A stretch of 22,040 nt of DNA. Origin: Candidatus Brocadiia bacterium (GTDB taxonomy: Bacteria; Planctomycetota; MHYJ01; WSZJ01). Shown piece after piece: positions 1 to 6,597 of the stretch. The first letter of the stretch is position 1; each line of letters starts with the position of its first letter. Both the position numbers and the translations under genes were made by a program. The notes under the pieces were generated by a model, which did no database searches, was not told the DNA's origin, and saw only the letters and a list, made by a program, of their open reading frames with translations. The DNA is taken from positions 1-22,040 of the forward strand of contig JABWAY010000097.1 in NCBI GenBank assembly GCA_013360825.1, written 5' to 3'.

Positions 1-943
1 GTTCCGGCCCCGCCGGGCCGCCGCGCGCGCGGGAGATCGCCCACGCGTCGAGCTCCACAAAGAACCGCTGCTCGCGGTCGCGCGCCTTCTCGGCGTGCGC
101 GATCGCCGCCAGCGGCGCCCGGTACCGGTGGAGCAGCCCCGTCTTCCGGCGGGCGCTCCAGATCTCCGCCAGCAGCCGGTCGCCGGCCTTCCGCCGGTAC
201 TCGCCCCCCATCTGGTCCAGCGCCACTCCCTCGAACGCGTGCGCCTCGTCCACCACGATCGACCCCGGGTCGGGGAGGAGCCGCCCGCCCGCGAGGCGCG
301 CCTTGAGGTCGATGGCGAGAAGCGCATGATTGGCGACGACGACGGTCACCCGTGCGAGCCGCTCGCGGGCCCGGACGTAGTGGCACGGGGTCTCCTCGCG
401 CAGTTTCGGGGTGCACGTGTCGTCGCAGCAGATCCGCGACCAGACCTCCTCGGGGATCGGGAACGGCGCCGTCGTCCGGTCGCAGAGCTCCGCCTCCCGG
501 TGCCACCCGCGGATCAGGTCGAGCACTTCCCCCGGGTCGTCGTCGAATGCAATCTCCCGCTGCTCCGCCGCCCAGCGCAGCCGCGGTCCGCAGACGTACT
601 GCCCGCGCCCTTTCGCCAGCGCGAACGAAAACCCGACGGGGAGGAGCGCCCGCAGCGCGGGGAGGTCCTTCTCCACGAGCTGGTCCTGCAGCAGGATCGT
701 GTTCGTCGCGACGAGCACCCGCGCGTCGTGCGCCCGGGCGTGCAGGATGTGCGGCACGAGGTACGCAAACGATTTTCCAACCCCCGTCCCCCCCTCCGCG
801 AGCAGGTGCCGCCCCGCCGCCAGCGACCCCTCGACCGCCCGCGCGAGTTCCAGCTGCTGCGGGCGCCACTCGTGCCCGGGGAACGCCCGCGAGAGCAGCC
901 CCGAGGGGCCGAAGACGTCGTCGACAGTGGGGGAGCCGCTCAC
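1..943 (-). CDS. dinG: DinG-family ATP-dependent DNA helicase with Fe-S cluster (partial)
   Basis: This is the N-terminal 314 residues of an XPD/DinG-type superfamily 2 helicase, and the 3' end lies outside the window. From a GTG start at 943, the Walker A motif GTGVGKS is at residues 52-58. An AxTNTxxLQxQL segment (motif Ia) is near 79-89, and the DEAH box (VVDEAH) is at about 230-235. Four cysteines fit the DinG/XPD [4Fe-4S] pattern: C118 in YVCGPR, C172 or C173, C177 in CCDDTC, and C187 in TPCHY, followed by the family's RAR..A....V.NHALL block. The family unwinds DNA 5'-3' using ATP, and its helicase activity needs the cluster. The start is set by the family N-terminus beginning shortly before 'RPQQLELA'. 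A CACAAT hexamer lies 9 nt upstream. The gene diverges from the dehydratase gene at 1048, with 104 bp between them. Confidence 0.9.
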   Translation of the reverse strand, partial: MSGSPTVDDVFGPSGLLSRAFPGHEWRPQQLELARAVEGSLAAGRHLLAEGGTGVGKSFAYLVPHILHARAHDARVLVATNTILLQDQLVEKDLPALRALLPVGFSFALAKGRGQYVCGPRLRWAAEQREIAFDDDPGEVLDLIRGWHREAELCDRTTAPFPIPEEVWSRICCDDTCTPKLREETPCHYVRARERLARVTVVVANHALLAIDLKARLAGGRLLPDPGSIVVDEAHAFEGVALDQMGGEYRRKAGDRLLAEIWSARRKTGLLHRYRAPLAAIAHAEKARDREQRFFVELDAWAISRARGGPAGPE

Positions 944-1011
944 GGGGGCGGGATTGTGACCGAACGCCCGCGGGAGGGCGAGGACGCGCTGCTCACCCTC
1001 TCACTCGACTC

Positions 1012-1040
1012 TTCATAAGAACGGGGATCCTGCTTACCAT
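1012..1040 (+). promoter_or_regulatory. Putative sigma70-type promoter, near-leaderless, for the dehydratase gene
   Basis: TTCATA (1012-1017; four of six match TTGACA), a 17-bp spacer and TACCAT (1035-1040) lie upstream of the ATG at 1048, with only 7 nt between the -10 box and the start codon. No Shine-Dalgarno sequence is visible. Transcription would begin at or next to the ATG. This rests on sequence pattern only. Confidence 0.45.
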
Positions 1041-1047
1041 CGATCCC

Positions 1048-3018
1048 ATGACCCCCAAACCCATGACGCTCACCCAGAAGATCCTCGCCTCCCACGCCAT
1101 CGGCCTGACCCGCCCCTGGGTCGAACCCGGCGACATCCTCCAGGTCCGCGTCGACTGGACGATCGCTTCGGAACTCGCCTGGAACGGGATGGACCGGACG
1201 TACACGGCGCTCGGGCGCCCCGGCGTGCATGACAAGGACAGGTTCTTCCTCGCGGTCGACCACACCGTGGACCCGGTGACGCTGGCGACGGACAAACGGG
1301 CGCAGAAGCTGACGCAGCTGTCGCGGGAATTTGCGAAGGAAGCGGGGATCACGCACTTCTACGACGCGAATGTGACGATCCTGCACACGAAGTTCTACCG
1401 GGATCTCGTGCAGCCGGGGGAGATCGTGCTCGGCGCGGACTCGCACACGTCGTCCCACGGCGGGATGGGGGCGTTCGCGATCGGGCTCGGCGGCGCGGAC
1501 ATCACGGCGGCGATGGTGCTCGGGACGAGCTGGATCGAGGTGCCCGACGCGATCGAGGTCGTCTACGCGGGAGAGCCCGCGTTCGGGATCGGGGGGAAGG
1601 ACATCATCCTGCGGACGCTCGGCGACCTCGGCCGGAACACGGTGGCGATGGAGCGGACCGTGGAGTACCGCGGAGACGCCGTCCGGAAGTTCACGACCGA
1701 CACCCGGTTCACGATCGCGAACATGACCGCCGAATTCGGCGGCCTGAACGGGATCTTCGAGCCGGACGCCCAGGTCGCGGCGTGGCTCTCGCGGCGGAAG
1801 TCGCACAACGCCGGCGCGCTCTGGTTCCGCTCGGACGAAGGGGCGCCCTACGTCGCGCGCTACCCGATCGACCTGTCGCGGATCGAGCCGCTCGTCGCGA
1901 AGCCCTTCAGCCCGGACAACGTCGCCACCGCGCGCGAACACGCCGGCACCGCCCTCCAGGGGGCGTTCATCGGCGCGTGCACCACGACCGAGGAGGAACT
2001 GGTCCTCTCCGCGCTCGTCCTCGAGCAGGTCCTGAAGGATCAGGCCCCCGTCGCTTCGGAAAAACGGATCGTCGTCCCGGGAGACCTCACCATCCAGCGC
2101 CGTCTCCAGGAGCGCGGCCTCTGGGCGATCTACGAGAAGGCCGGCTTCCGCGTCTCCGTCCCGGGGTGTTCGATGTGCCTCGGGGTCGCGAGCGAGAAGG
2201 CGGGGAAGGGCGAGACCTGGCTCTCGAGCCAGAACCGCAACTTCCCGAACCGGATGGGGGAGGGGTCGCTGGCCTGGCTGGCCTCCGGGCCGACGGTCGC
2301 GGCGAGCGCGGTGTCGATGAAGATCGCCGACCCGCGGCCGTATCTCGCGAAGATCGACCGGGCGCGCTACGCGGCGCTCCTCCAGCGCGACGGAGCGGGC
2401 GCGGCGATCGAAGTCCGGGCGAGCGATCTCAAGCTCGACGTCGTTCCGGCGCACGCCGCCGCCACGGGGGGCGCGCCCGACCAGCCCTGGTCCGTCCGCG
2501 GGCAGGTCCAGGTTTTTCCCGACAACATCGACACCGACGCCATCATCCCCGGAGAGTTCTGCCACCTGACGAAGCTCGAAGAGCTCGGCGAAAAGTGCTT
2601 TCACTTTGTCCGCCCCGGATTCGCCGCGGTCGTCCGCGCAGGCGGCACGGTGATCGTCGCCGGGGAAGGGTGGGGGAGCGGATCGTCGCGAGAACAGGCG
2701 GTCTGGGCGCTCCAGGGCGCCGGGATCCGGCTGGTGATCGCGAAGAGCTACGCCTTCATTCACAAGCGGAACCTCGTCAACGAGGCGCTGCCGTTCCTGG
2801 TCGTGAAGGACCCGGCGTTCCACGCGGCCGCCGTCGAGGGGGTGGAGCTCGAGGCGAACATCAACACCGGAGAGATCCGCCTGACTGCGACCGGGAAGGT
2901 TTTTCACGCGGAGCGGCTCACGCCGATCGTGCGCTCGATGCTCCGGGAGCGCGGCCTGGTCCCCGCGATCCAGCGGCACGGCGCACGGGTGTTCGAGCGG
3001 CTCGCGGCAGGGAAATAG
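1048..3018 (+). CDS. Single-chain aconitase / 3-isopropylmalate dehydratase family hydro-lyase
   Basis: This 656-residue [4Fe-4S] dehydratase joins the large (LeuC/aconitase 1-3) and small swivel (LeuD) parts in one chain. The active-site DSH triad is at 131-133. The cluster cysteines are C311 in GACTTTEEE and C374 and C377 in PGCSMCLG. The swivel domain has NIDTDAII near 492-499 and the substrate-binding loop GSGSSREQA near 543-551. Length and order fit the compact bacterial 'Aquifex-type' putative aconitases rather than the ~900-residue AcnA. Two motif variants stand out: the usual SCTN is ACTT, and SSREHA is SSREQA, so citrate/isocitrate cannot be assumed over 3-isopropylmalate or a related hydroxy-acid. 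The reading frame is open further upstream to 352, but that part is antisense to dinG and low-complexity. Start at 1048 is preferred because MTLTQKILASHA is the family N-terminus; ATG 1063 is an alternative. Confidence 0.88.
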   Translation: MTPKPMTLTQKILASHAIGLTRPWVEPGDILQVRVDWTIASELAWNGMDRTYTALGRPGVHDKDRFFLAVDHTVDPVTLATDKRAQKLTQLSREFAKEAGITHFYDANVTILHTKFYRDLVQPGEIVLGADSHTSSHGGMGAFAIGLGGADITAAMVLGTSWIEVPDAIEVVYAGEPAFGIGGKDIILRTLGDLGRNTVAMERTVEYRGDAVRKFTTDTRFTIANMTAEFGGLNGIFEPDAQVAAWLSRRKSHNAGALWFRSDEGAPYVARYPIDLSRIEPLVAKPFSPDNVATAREHAGTALQGAFIGACTTTEEELVLSALVLEQVLKDQAPVASEKRIVVPGDLTIQRRLQERGLWAIYEKAGFRVSVPGCSMCLGVASEKAGKGETWLSSQNRNFPNRMGEGSLAWLASGPTVAASAVSMKIADPRPYLAKIDRARYAALLQRDGAGAAIEVRASDLKLDVVPAHAAATGGAPDQPWSVRGQVQVFPDNIDTDAIIPGEFCHLTKLEELGEKCFHFVRPGFAAVVRAGGTVIVAGEGWGSGSSREQAVWALQGAGIRLVIAKSYAFIHKRNLVNEALPFLVVKDPAFHAAAVEGVELEANINTGEIRLTATGKVFHAERLTPIVRSMLRERGLVPAIQRHGARVFERLAAGK

Positions 3019-3051
3019 GCGGCCCGGTTCCGCGTGGTGTCCCGCGCCCGG

Positions 3052-4494
3052 CTATCGGGCCGGGCCGGGGTGCAGCTGGATCGTCAGGAATTCGTTCCCA
3101 CGGATCGGGATGCCGCGCAGAAAGTCCGGCAAGTCGACCTTCGCCCCGCGTGCCCATCTCCGCGTGTGACCGATCAGCGGGGTGTCGAGGAAGACGCGGA
3201 ATTCCCGCTCTCCGACGGGACGGCTGTTCAGCCAGTCCGCCGGCGGCACCAGAGCCGCGGGGACGACGAAATGTCCCTCCCCGTCGCTCCGGAACTTGCC
3301 GAGGGTGACGCCGCCCAGCCGCACATGCAGGGGCACATCCTTGAGGGGCGCACCGTCCAGGATGCTCAGGATCCGCCCGCGGAGAGCTTCCTCAGCCGGG
3401 ACGGAGACCAGGGTGATCTCAATGCTCCTGTCGTCTCCCTGCGTCCGACCCTGGACACAAGCCCGTCCCTTCCCTTCACGGTCCACCATCGCCCACCAGG
3501 TCCACGGACCCATGGCGGGTTCCCCGCTGCCCGGCGCCACGGGGATCTGAAGCGTTGCCTCGCCGCGTTCGTCGGTTCGCATGGCGGCCGTGTGAATCGC
3601 CTCCCTCCCGCTCCCGAGATCCAGATGCTGAAAGACCAGGGAGCACGCCGGGATAACCGCCCCCCTCTCGTCGACAAGTCGAATCCGGAGCGTGATCGTC
3701 GCCACGCGACGAATCCGTACCTTGTGAGGTCCGGGAGTCGTGACTCTGAAACTTCCCGCGAGGATGCCGGGAGGCATGGTCTCCGAGGAATGTGTCCAGG
3801 GGGCATGGTCACCGGCCACAGCGAATGAGTCGACGCGAAGCTCGAGGCCGACGGCGAGACGCAACTCCGGGCACCGCCCGTTCTCATCCGGCGTTGCGGC
3901 AATCGGGTTCAACCGACCGGCGAGTTCCAGGAATGCCTCGCTCGCGGGACCATCGTCCTGGGGCAGTACGACCATCCGGACCTGACCGCCCGGGTGAACC
4001 CTCCCGTCATTCTGCGGTTCCAGGATGATGGTCACCTCGGCTTCCGGCGGAAATCGAAGGACAATCTCCGACCCCCGGTCCGCGGCGGTCCGCTCGAGAG
4101 GATGGCACAGCCAAAGGACGCGACTTCCGCCCGTGATCGCGAGGGCATAGAGCGTCCCCGCCGGCGTCAGGGAAGTTGCTGGAATCGAGAGTTTTCCCTG
4201 GGCATCGGCGGAGGCTTGGATCCCAAACTCAAGCGCATCCGGAGCTCCCAGCAATACCCTGCAGTGAGCCATAGGCTCCCCCCTGCTTGACTGAAATGAG
4301 AAATCCTGGAGTTCTTTCGCGTTGCGCGGCTCCTGCGAAAGACTCTGATGTCTGTTCTCGGCGGGCGGGTCCGCAGATTGGTGAGCGGTTTCCCGGCTGG
4401 CAGTCAGATGCACCAGCCAGAAGGCGATCGCCCCGGCTGCAAGGAGGAGCGCTGCCTGAATGCGGGTCAAAGGAAGGCGCGCAACCCGGCTCAT
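3052..4494 (-). CDS. Membrane-anchored beta-rich surface/periplasmic protein, function unknown
   Basis: A 480-residue protein with one hydrophobic segment near residues 9-31 (RIQAALLLAAGAIAFWLVHL), after a short Arg-containing N-terminus. This makes it an uncleaved signal anchor with the rest outside the cytoplasm. The remainder is beta-strand-like with repeated fragments such as RGRILSILDGAPLKDVPLHVRLGG followed by 'SDGEGHFVVP'. These resemble carboxypeptidase-regulatory-like / Ig-type modules found in planctomycete exported proteins. No catalytic motif is visible. Start ATG 4494 is preferred over ATG 4569, because the latter would overlap the upstream gene by about 60 bp. With 4494 the gap to the stop of the glycine-rich gene is 13 bp, indicating one transcript. 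It ends convergently with the dehydratase gene 33 bp away. Confidence 0.65.
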   Translation of the reverse strand: MSRVARLPLTRIQAALLLAAGAIAFWLVHLTASRETAHQSADPPAENRHQSLSQEPRNAKELQDFSFQSSRGEPMAHCRVLLGAPDALEFGIQASADAQGKLSIPATSLTPAGTLYALAITGGSRVLWLCHPLERTAADRGSEIVLRFPPEAEVTIILEPQNDGRVHPGGQVRMVVLPQDDGPASEAFLELAGRLNPIAATPDENGRCPELRLAVGLELRVDSFAVAGDHAPWTHSSETMPPGILAGSFRVTTPGPHKVRIRRVATITLRIRLVDERGAVIPACSLVFQHLDLGSGREAIHTAAMRTDERGEATLQIPVAPGSGEPAMGPWTWWAMVDREGKGRACVQGRTQGDDRSIEITLVSVPAEEALRGRILSILDGAPLKDVPLHVRLGGVTLGKFRSDGEGHFVVPAALVPPADWLNSRPVGEREFRVFLDTPLIGHTRRWARGAKVDLPDFLRGIPIRGNEFLTIQLHPGPAR

Positions 4495-4507
4495 CCGCGG
4501 CACAGGG

Positions 4508-5911
4508 TTAGAACGGAGGCGGGAAAACGAAGGGCAGGACGGTCCCGTCAGTTCCTCCGATGGCACCAAGGCCCCCCGCCCCAGGCGTCGTCGTCAGAAC
4601 GCCCAGCCCGCTGAATCCCATGACGTCGCCGCCCGCCCCGCCGGAACTGAAGCCGACAACGGGTGCCGGACCCCCTGCCCCTCCGACGGCATCGGCCTGA
4701 AGGATCCCTGAGGCCCACGCGGGGCCTCCCCGCCCTCCACCTCCATTGGGGAGGAGGCAGATCCCACCCTGTCCGCCGAATGCTGCTGCACGTCCCTGGG
4801 CTCCCGGGGAGTGCGCAATCCCAGCTCCGCCGGGGCCACCAAAGACTCCTTCTCCTCCCTGTCCTCCCACCGAGAGAGCTGTGAGTCCGGCTGCGATCGC
4901 CTCCGCCCGGCCCCCGGCGCCGCCGAGCGTTCCACTTCCGCCACTTCCTCCGATCGCCTCAGAGGAAATGTCCCCTTGCGACCTGGCATTGCCACCCGGA
5001 CCACCTTCGAGAAAGGCAGTTATTGAACGTGAATCTCCCCCTTGAGCAGCAGCAGCGCCCGCGGAGACCGCTTCCGCAGACCCTCCCTTTCCGCCGTCCT
5101 GGGCGTTGCCCCCCGTAGACACGCACTCCGCGACTTCGCCGGATGCATAGGAATCGCCCCCGTCGGCATCCGTTCCGCGTCCGGCACCGCCGTTCGATGT
5201 GGTTCTGCCCAGGGTGTCGATTGGAGCAGAAGGGCGACCCAAGGCTGTCGCGAGGCCTCCATCTCCTCCGGACATGCCCCCATCTCCGCCCAATGCCACC
5301 GTGGACGCAAATGCGCCATCGCTCTCCGCCAGCGTTGCGCCACCCTTCCCCGTCCCAAATCCCGTTCCACCGAAGGCCCAGCCTAGGTCAGATGCAGCCG
5401 CGGAACCTGCACCACCTGCAGGGCTTAGAGGGTCCCCGTCTCCGCCGACCGCGACGGCCACCGTGCCGGTCAAAAACGCTCCCGAGACCTCGGTGTCAAC
5501 CTGTGCCGCCGCTGAGCCGCCGCTGAGCGACACGGCATAGAGCGCGCAAGAACGAAAACTCGAGATTGCGCTCGTGTCGCCGGAACCCGTGGCGATGGCG
5601 ATTTCGCCCGTACCGAAGGTCGAGATCGAGGCTCGATGCCACCGAACGTGATACTTGCCGTGTTTGAATGCGGCCATATTGGTGTCGGGCAACTGAACTT
5701 CCAGTAACCTGGCTAGGGATCGTAACGATGCTTCCAAGTCCGTGTCAGGTCCGTGTGCGACGAGCCGCGGGTTTCCATCGCGGGATCGGACACGTAGCCC
5801 GGCATCTTGAACCGACCTCTTGAATACTCTGCCTGCATCTCCCCCTTGAGCAAGAGCGACAGAGCCAAGAAGCAGGGGCAGGACTGCGACTCCAATCCCG
5901 ATCAGTTTCAT
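4508..5911 (-). CDS. Secreted glycine-rich repeat protein (PGRS-like)
   Basis: A 467-residue protein beginning with a clear signal peptide (MKLIGIGVAVLPLLLGSVALA, then QGGDAG). Residues about 25-125 are an ordinary-composition region (LEASLRSLARLLEVQLPDTN...). From about 150 to the end there is a long array of GGxGG / GGAGG / GGDGG motifs separated by short Ala/Ser/Thr segments, ending in a Phe/Pro tail (FVFPPPF). The pattern is reminiscent of the polyglycine-II-like PGRS arrays of mycobacterial PE_PGRS proteins, but there is no PE domain and I claim no homology. It is followed after 13 bp by the membrane-anchored gene at 4494, so the two are probably co-expressed and may act together at the surface. 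A structural or adhesive role is plausible but unproven. Confidence 0.7.
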   Translation of the reverse strand: MKLIGIGVAVLPLLLGSVALAQGGDAGRVFKRSVQDAGLRVRSRDGNPRLVAHGPDTDLEASLRSLARLLEVQLPDTNMAAFKHGKYHVRWHRASISTFGTGEIAIATGSGDTSAISSFRSCALYAVSLSGGSAAAQVDTEVSGAFLTGTVAVAVGGDGDPLSPAGGAGSAAASDLGWAFGGTGFGTGKGGATLAESDGAFASTVALGGDGGMSGGDGGLATALGRPSAPIDTLGRTTSNGGAGRGTDADGGDSYASGEVAECVSTGGNAQDGGKGGSAEAVSAGAAAAQGGDSRSITAFLEGGPGGNARSQGDISSEAIGGSGGSGTLGGAGGRAEAIAAGLTALSVGGQGGEGVFGGPGGAGIAHSPGAQGRAAAFGGQGGICLLPNGGGGRGGPAWASGILQADAVGGAGGPAPVVGFSSGGAGGDVMGFSGLGVLTTTPGAGGLGAIGGTDGTVLPFVFPPPF

Positions 5912-6022
5912 GGCCGCTCTCGAAAGGAGACCTCAATTGCCATTCGATGCCAGGAAGTGTCTGGGAAAGAACTCCGCTCGCCACGGCTCGATTCCAATTC
6001 TTTCCCGGCCCGATCCGAACAG

Positions 6023-6045
6023 GAAGTCGGCTGGAAGCCGACTTC
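6023..6045. repeat. Perfect 10-bp inverted repeat with 3-nt loop
   Basis: GAAGTCGGCT - GGA - AGCCGACTTC is a perfect hairpin/palindrome in the 220-bp gap between the YbjN-like gene and the glycine-rich gene. It lies 112-134 nt before the ATG at 5911 and about 87 nt after the stop at 6132. No T-run follows on either strand, so an operator or a Rho-assisted/weak terminator are both possible. The gap also looks AT-richer than its surroundings. Confidence 0.5.
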
Positions 6046-6131
6046 GCAAGTGTAACATGCTGGCCGGATCCTGCTCCTTCCAATGAAGGTCAGGGCTCTT
6101 TCAAGGCTGTGGCCAACTCCCCGTCTGGCGC

Positions 6132-6560
6132 TCAGCTCTGGTCGGTCCCGGTCAGCGACTTCTCGTGCTGGTCCGCCGTGCGGGCGACATAGAGGAGTGA
6201 GTTGAGCAGCTCCTGCGGGCTGGTGTGCGCGGGCATGAAGGAGTGCTTGATGATCAGGTCCTCGCCGTCCACCGCGAACGCCCCGGTCTTCATCGACAGG
6301 TTCAGCTTGAGCGCCATGAGCGGCCGCTGGCCGGTCAGTTTCGAGGCCGGGCAGACCCGCGTCCGCATCCGTCCGATCATCTGGCCGTCGACGTTCTCCA
6401 TGGCCAGGGAGAGGATCTGATGGCGGCCGCCGCCGGTTTCCACGAGGACCTGGATCCGCCCCTCCTTCTCCTGCAGCGTGACCCCGGTGCCGAGGCGACA
6501 GGCGAGCGAAGAGAGTTCCTGCAGGGTCGGGACGGTTCTGGGGGCGCCGGACTGGGACAT
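6132..6560 (-). CDS. YbjN / type III secretion chaperone-fold-like small protein
   Basis: A 142-residue soluble protein without signal peptide. An N-terminal helix (LQELSSLACRLG) is followed by a strand-rich centre (GRIQVLVETGGGRHQILSLAM...) and a C-terminal helix (SPQELLNSLLYVARTADQHEKSL). This is the alpha-beta-alpha order typical of YbjN-family and type III chaperone-like proteins, which mostly have unknown or binding roles. The family call is from architecture rather than a diagnostic motif. Start ATG 6560 follows CGGAG and lies 37 bp after the mutS stop, so it is probably read from the mutS transcript. No sequence link to mismatch repair is visible. Confidence 0.5.
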   Translation of the reverse strand: MSQSGAPRTVPTLQELSSLACRLGTGVTLQEKEGRIQVLVETGGGRHQILSLAMENVDGQMIGRMRTRVCPASKLTGQRPLMALKLNLSMKTGAFAVDGEDLIIKHSFMPAHTSPQELLNSLLYVARTADQHEKSLTGTDQS

Positions 6561-6597
6561 GGGGGGCTCCGCGGAGAGGGGGTCGGGTGAGGACAGG

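Noticed and set aside
352..1047. N-terminal extension of the dehydratase frame (to 888 residues)
   Set aside because: It lies antisense to dinG, is Arg/Pro/Ala-rich without family similarity, and the family N-terminus begins at 1048-1063.
940..2979. Long minus-strand open frame opposite the dehydratase gene
   Set aside because: Arg/Asp/Pro-rich shadow frame typical of high-GC DNA; the plus-strand protein has clear catalytic motifs.
3020..3062. Terminator between the convergent genes at 3018 and 3052
   Set aside because: Only a 7-bp stem with a 29-nt loop can be drawn (CGGCCCG/CGGGCCG) and no T-run follows, so I do not call it.
4495..4569. Longer start (ATG 4569) for the membrane-anchored gene
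   Set aside because: It would overlap the glycine-rich gene by about 60 bp and add residues that do not improve the signal anchor.
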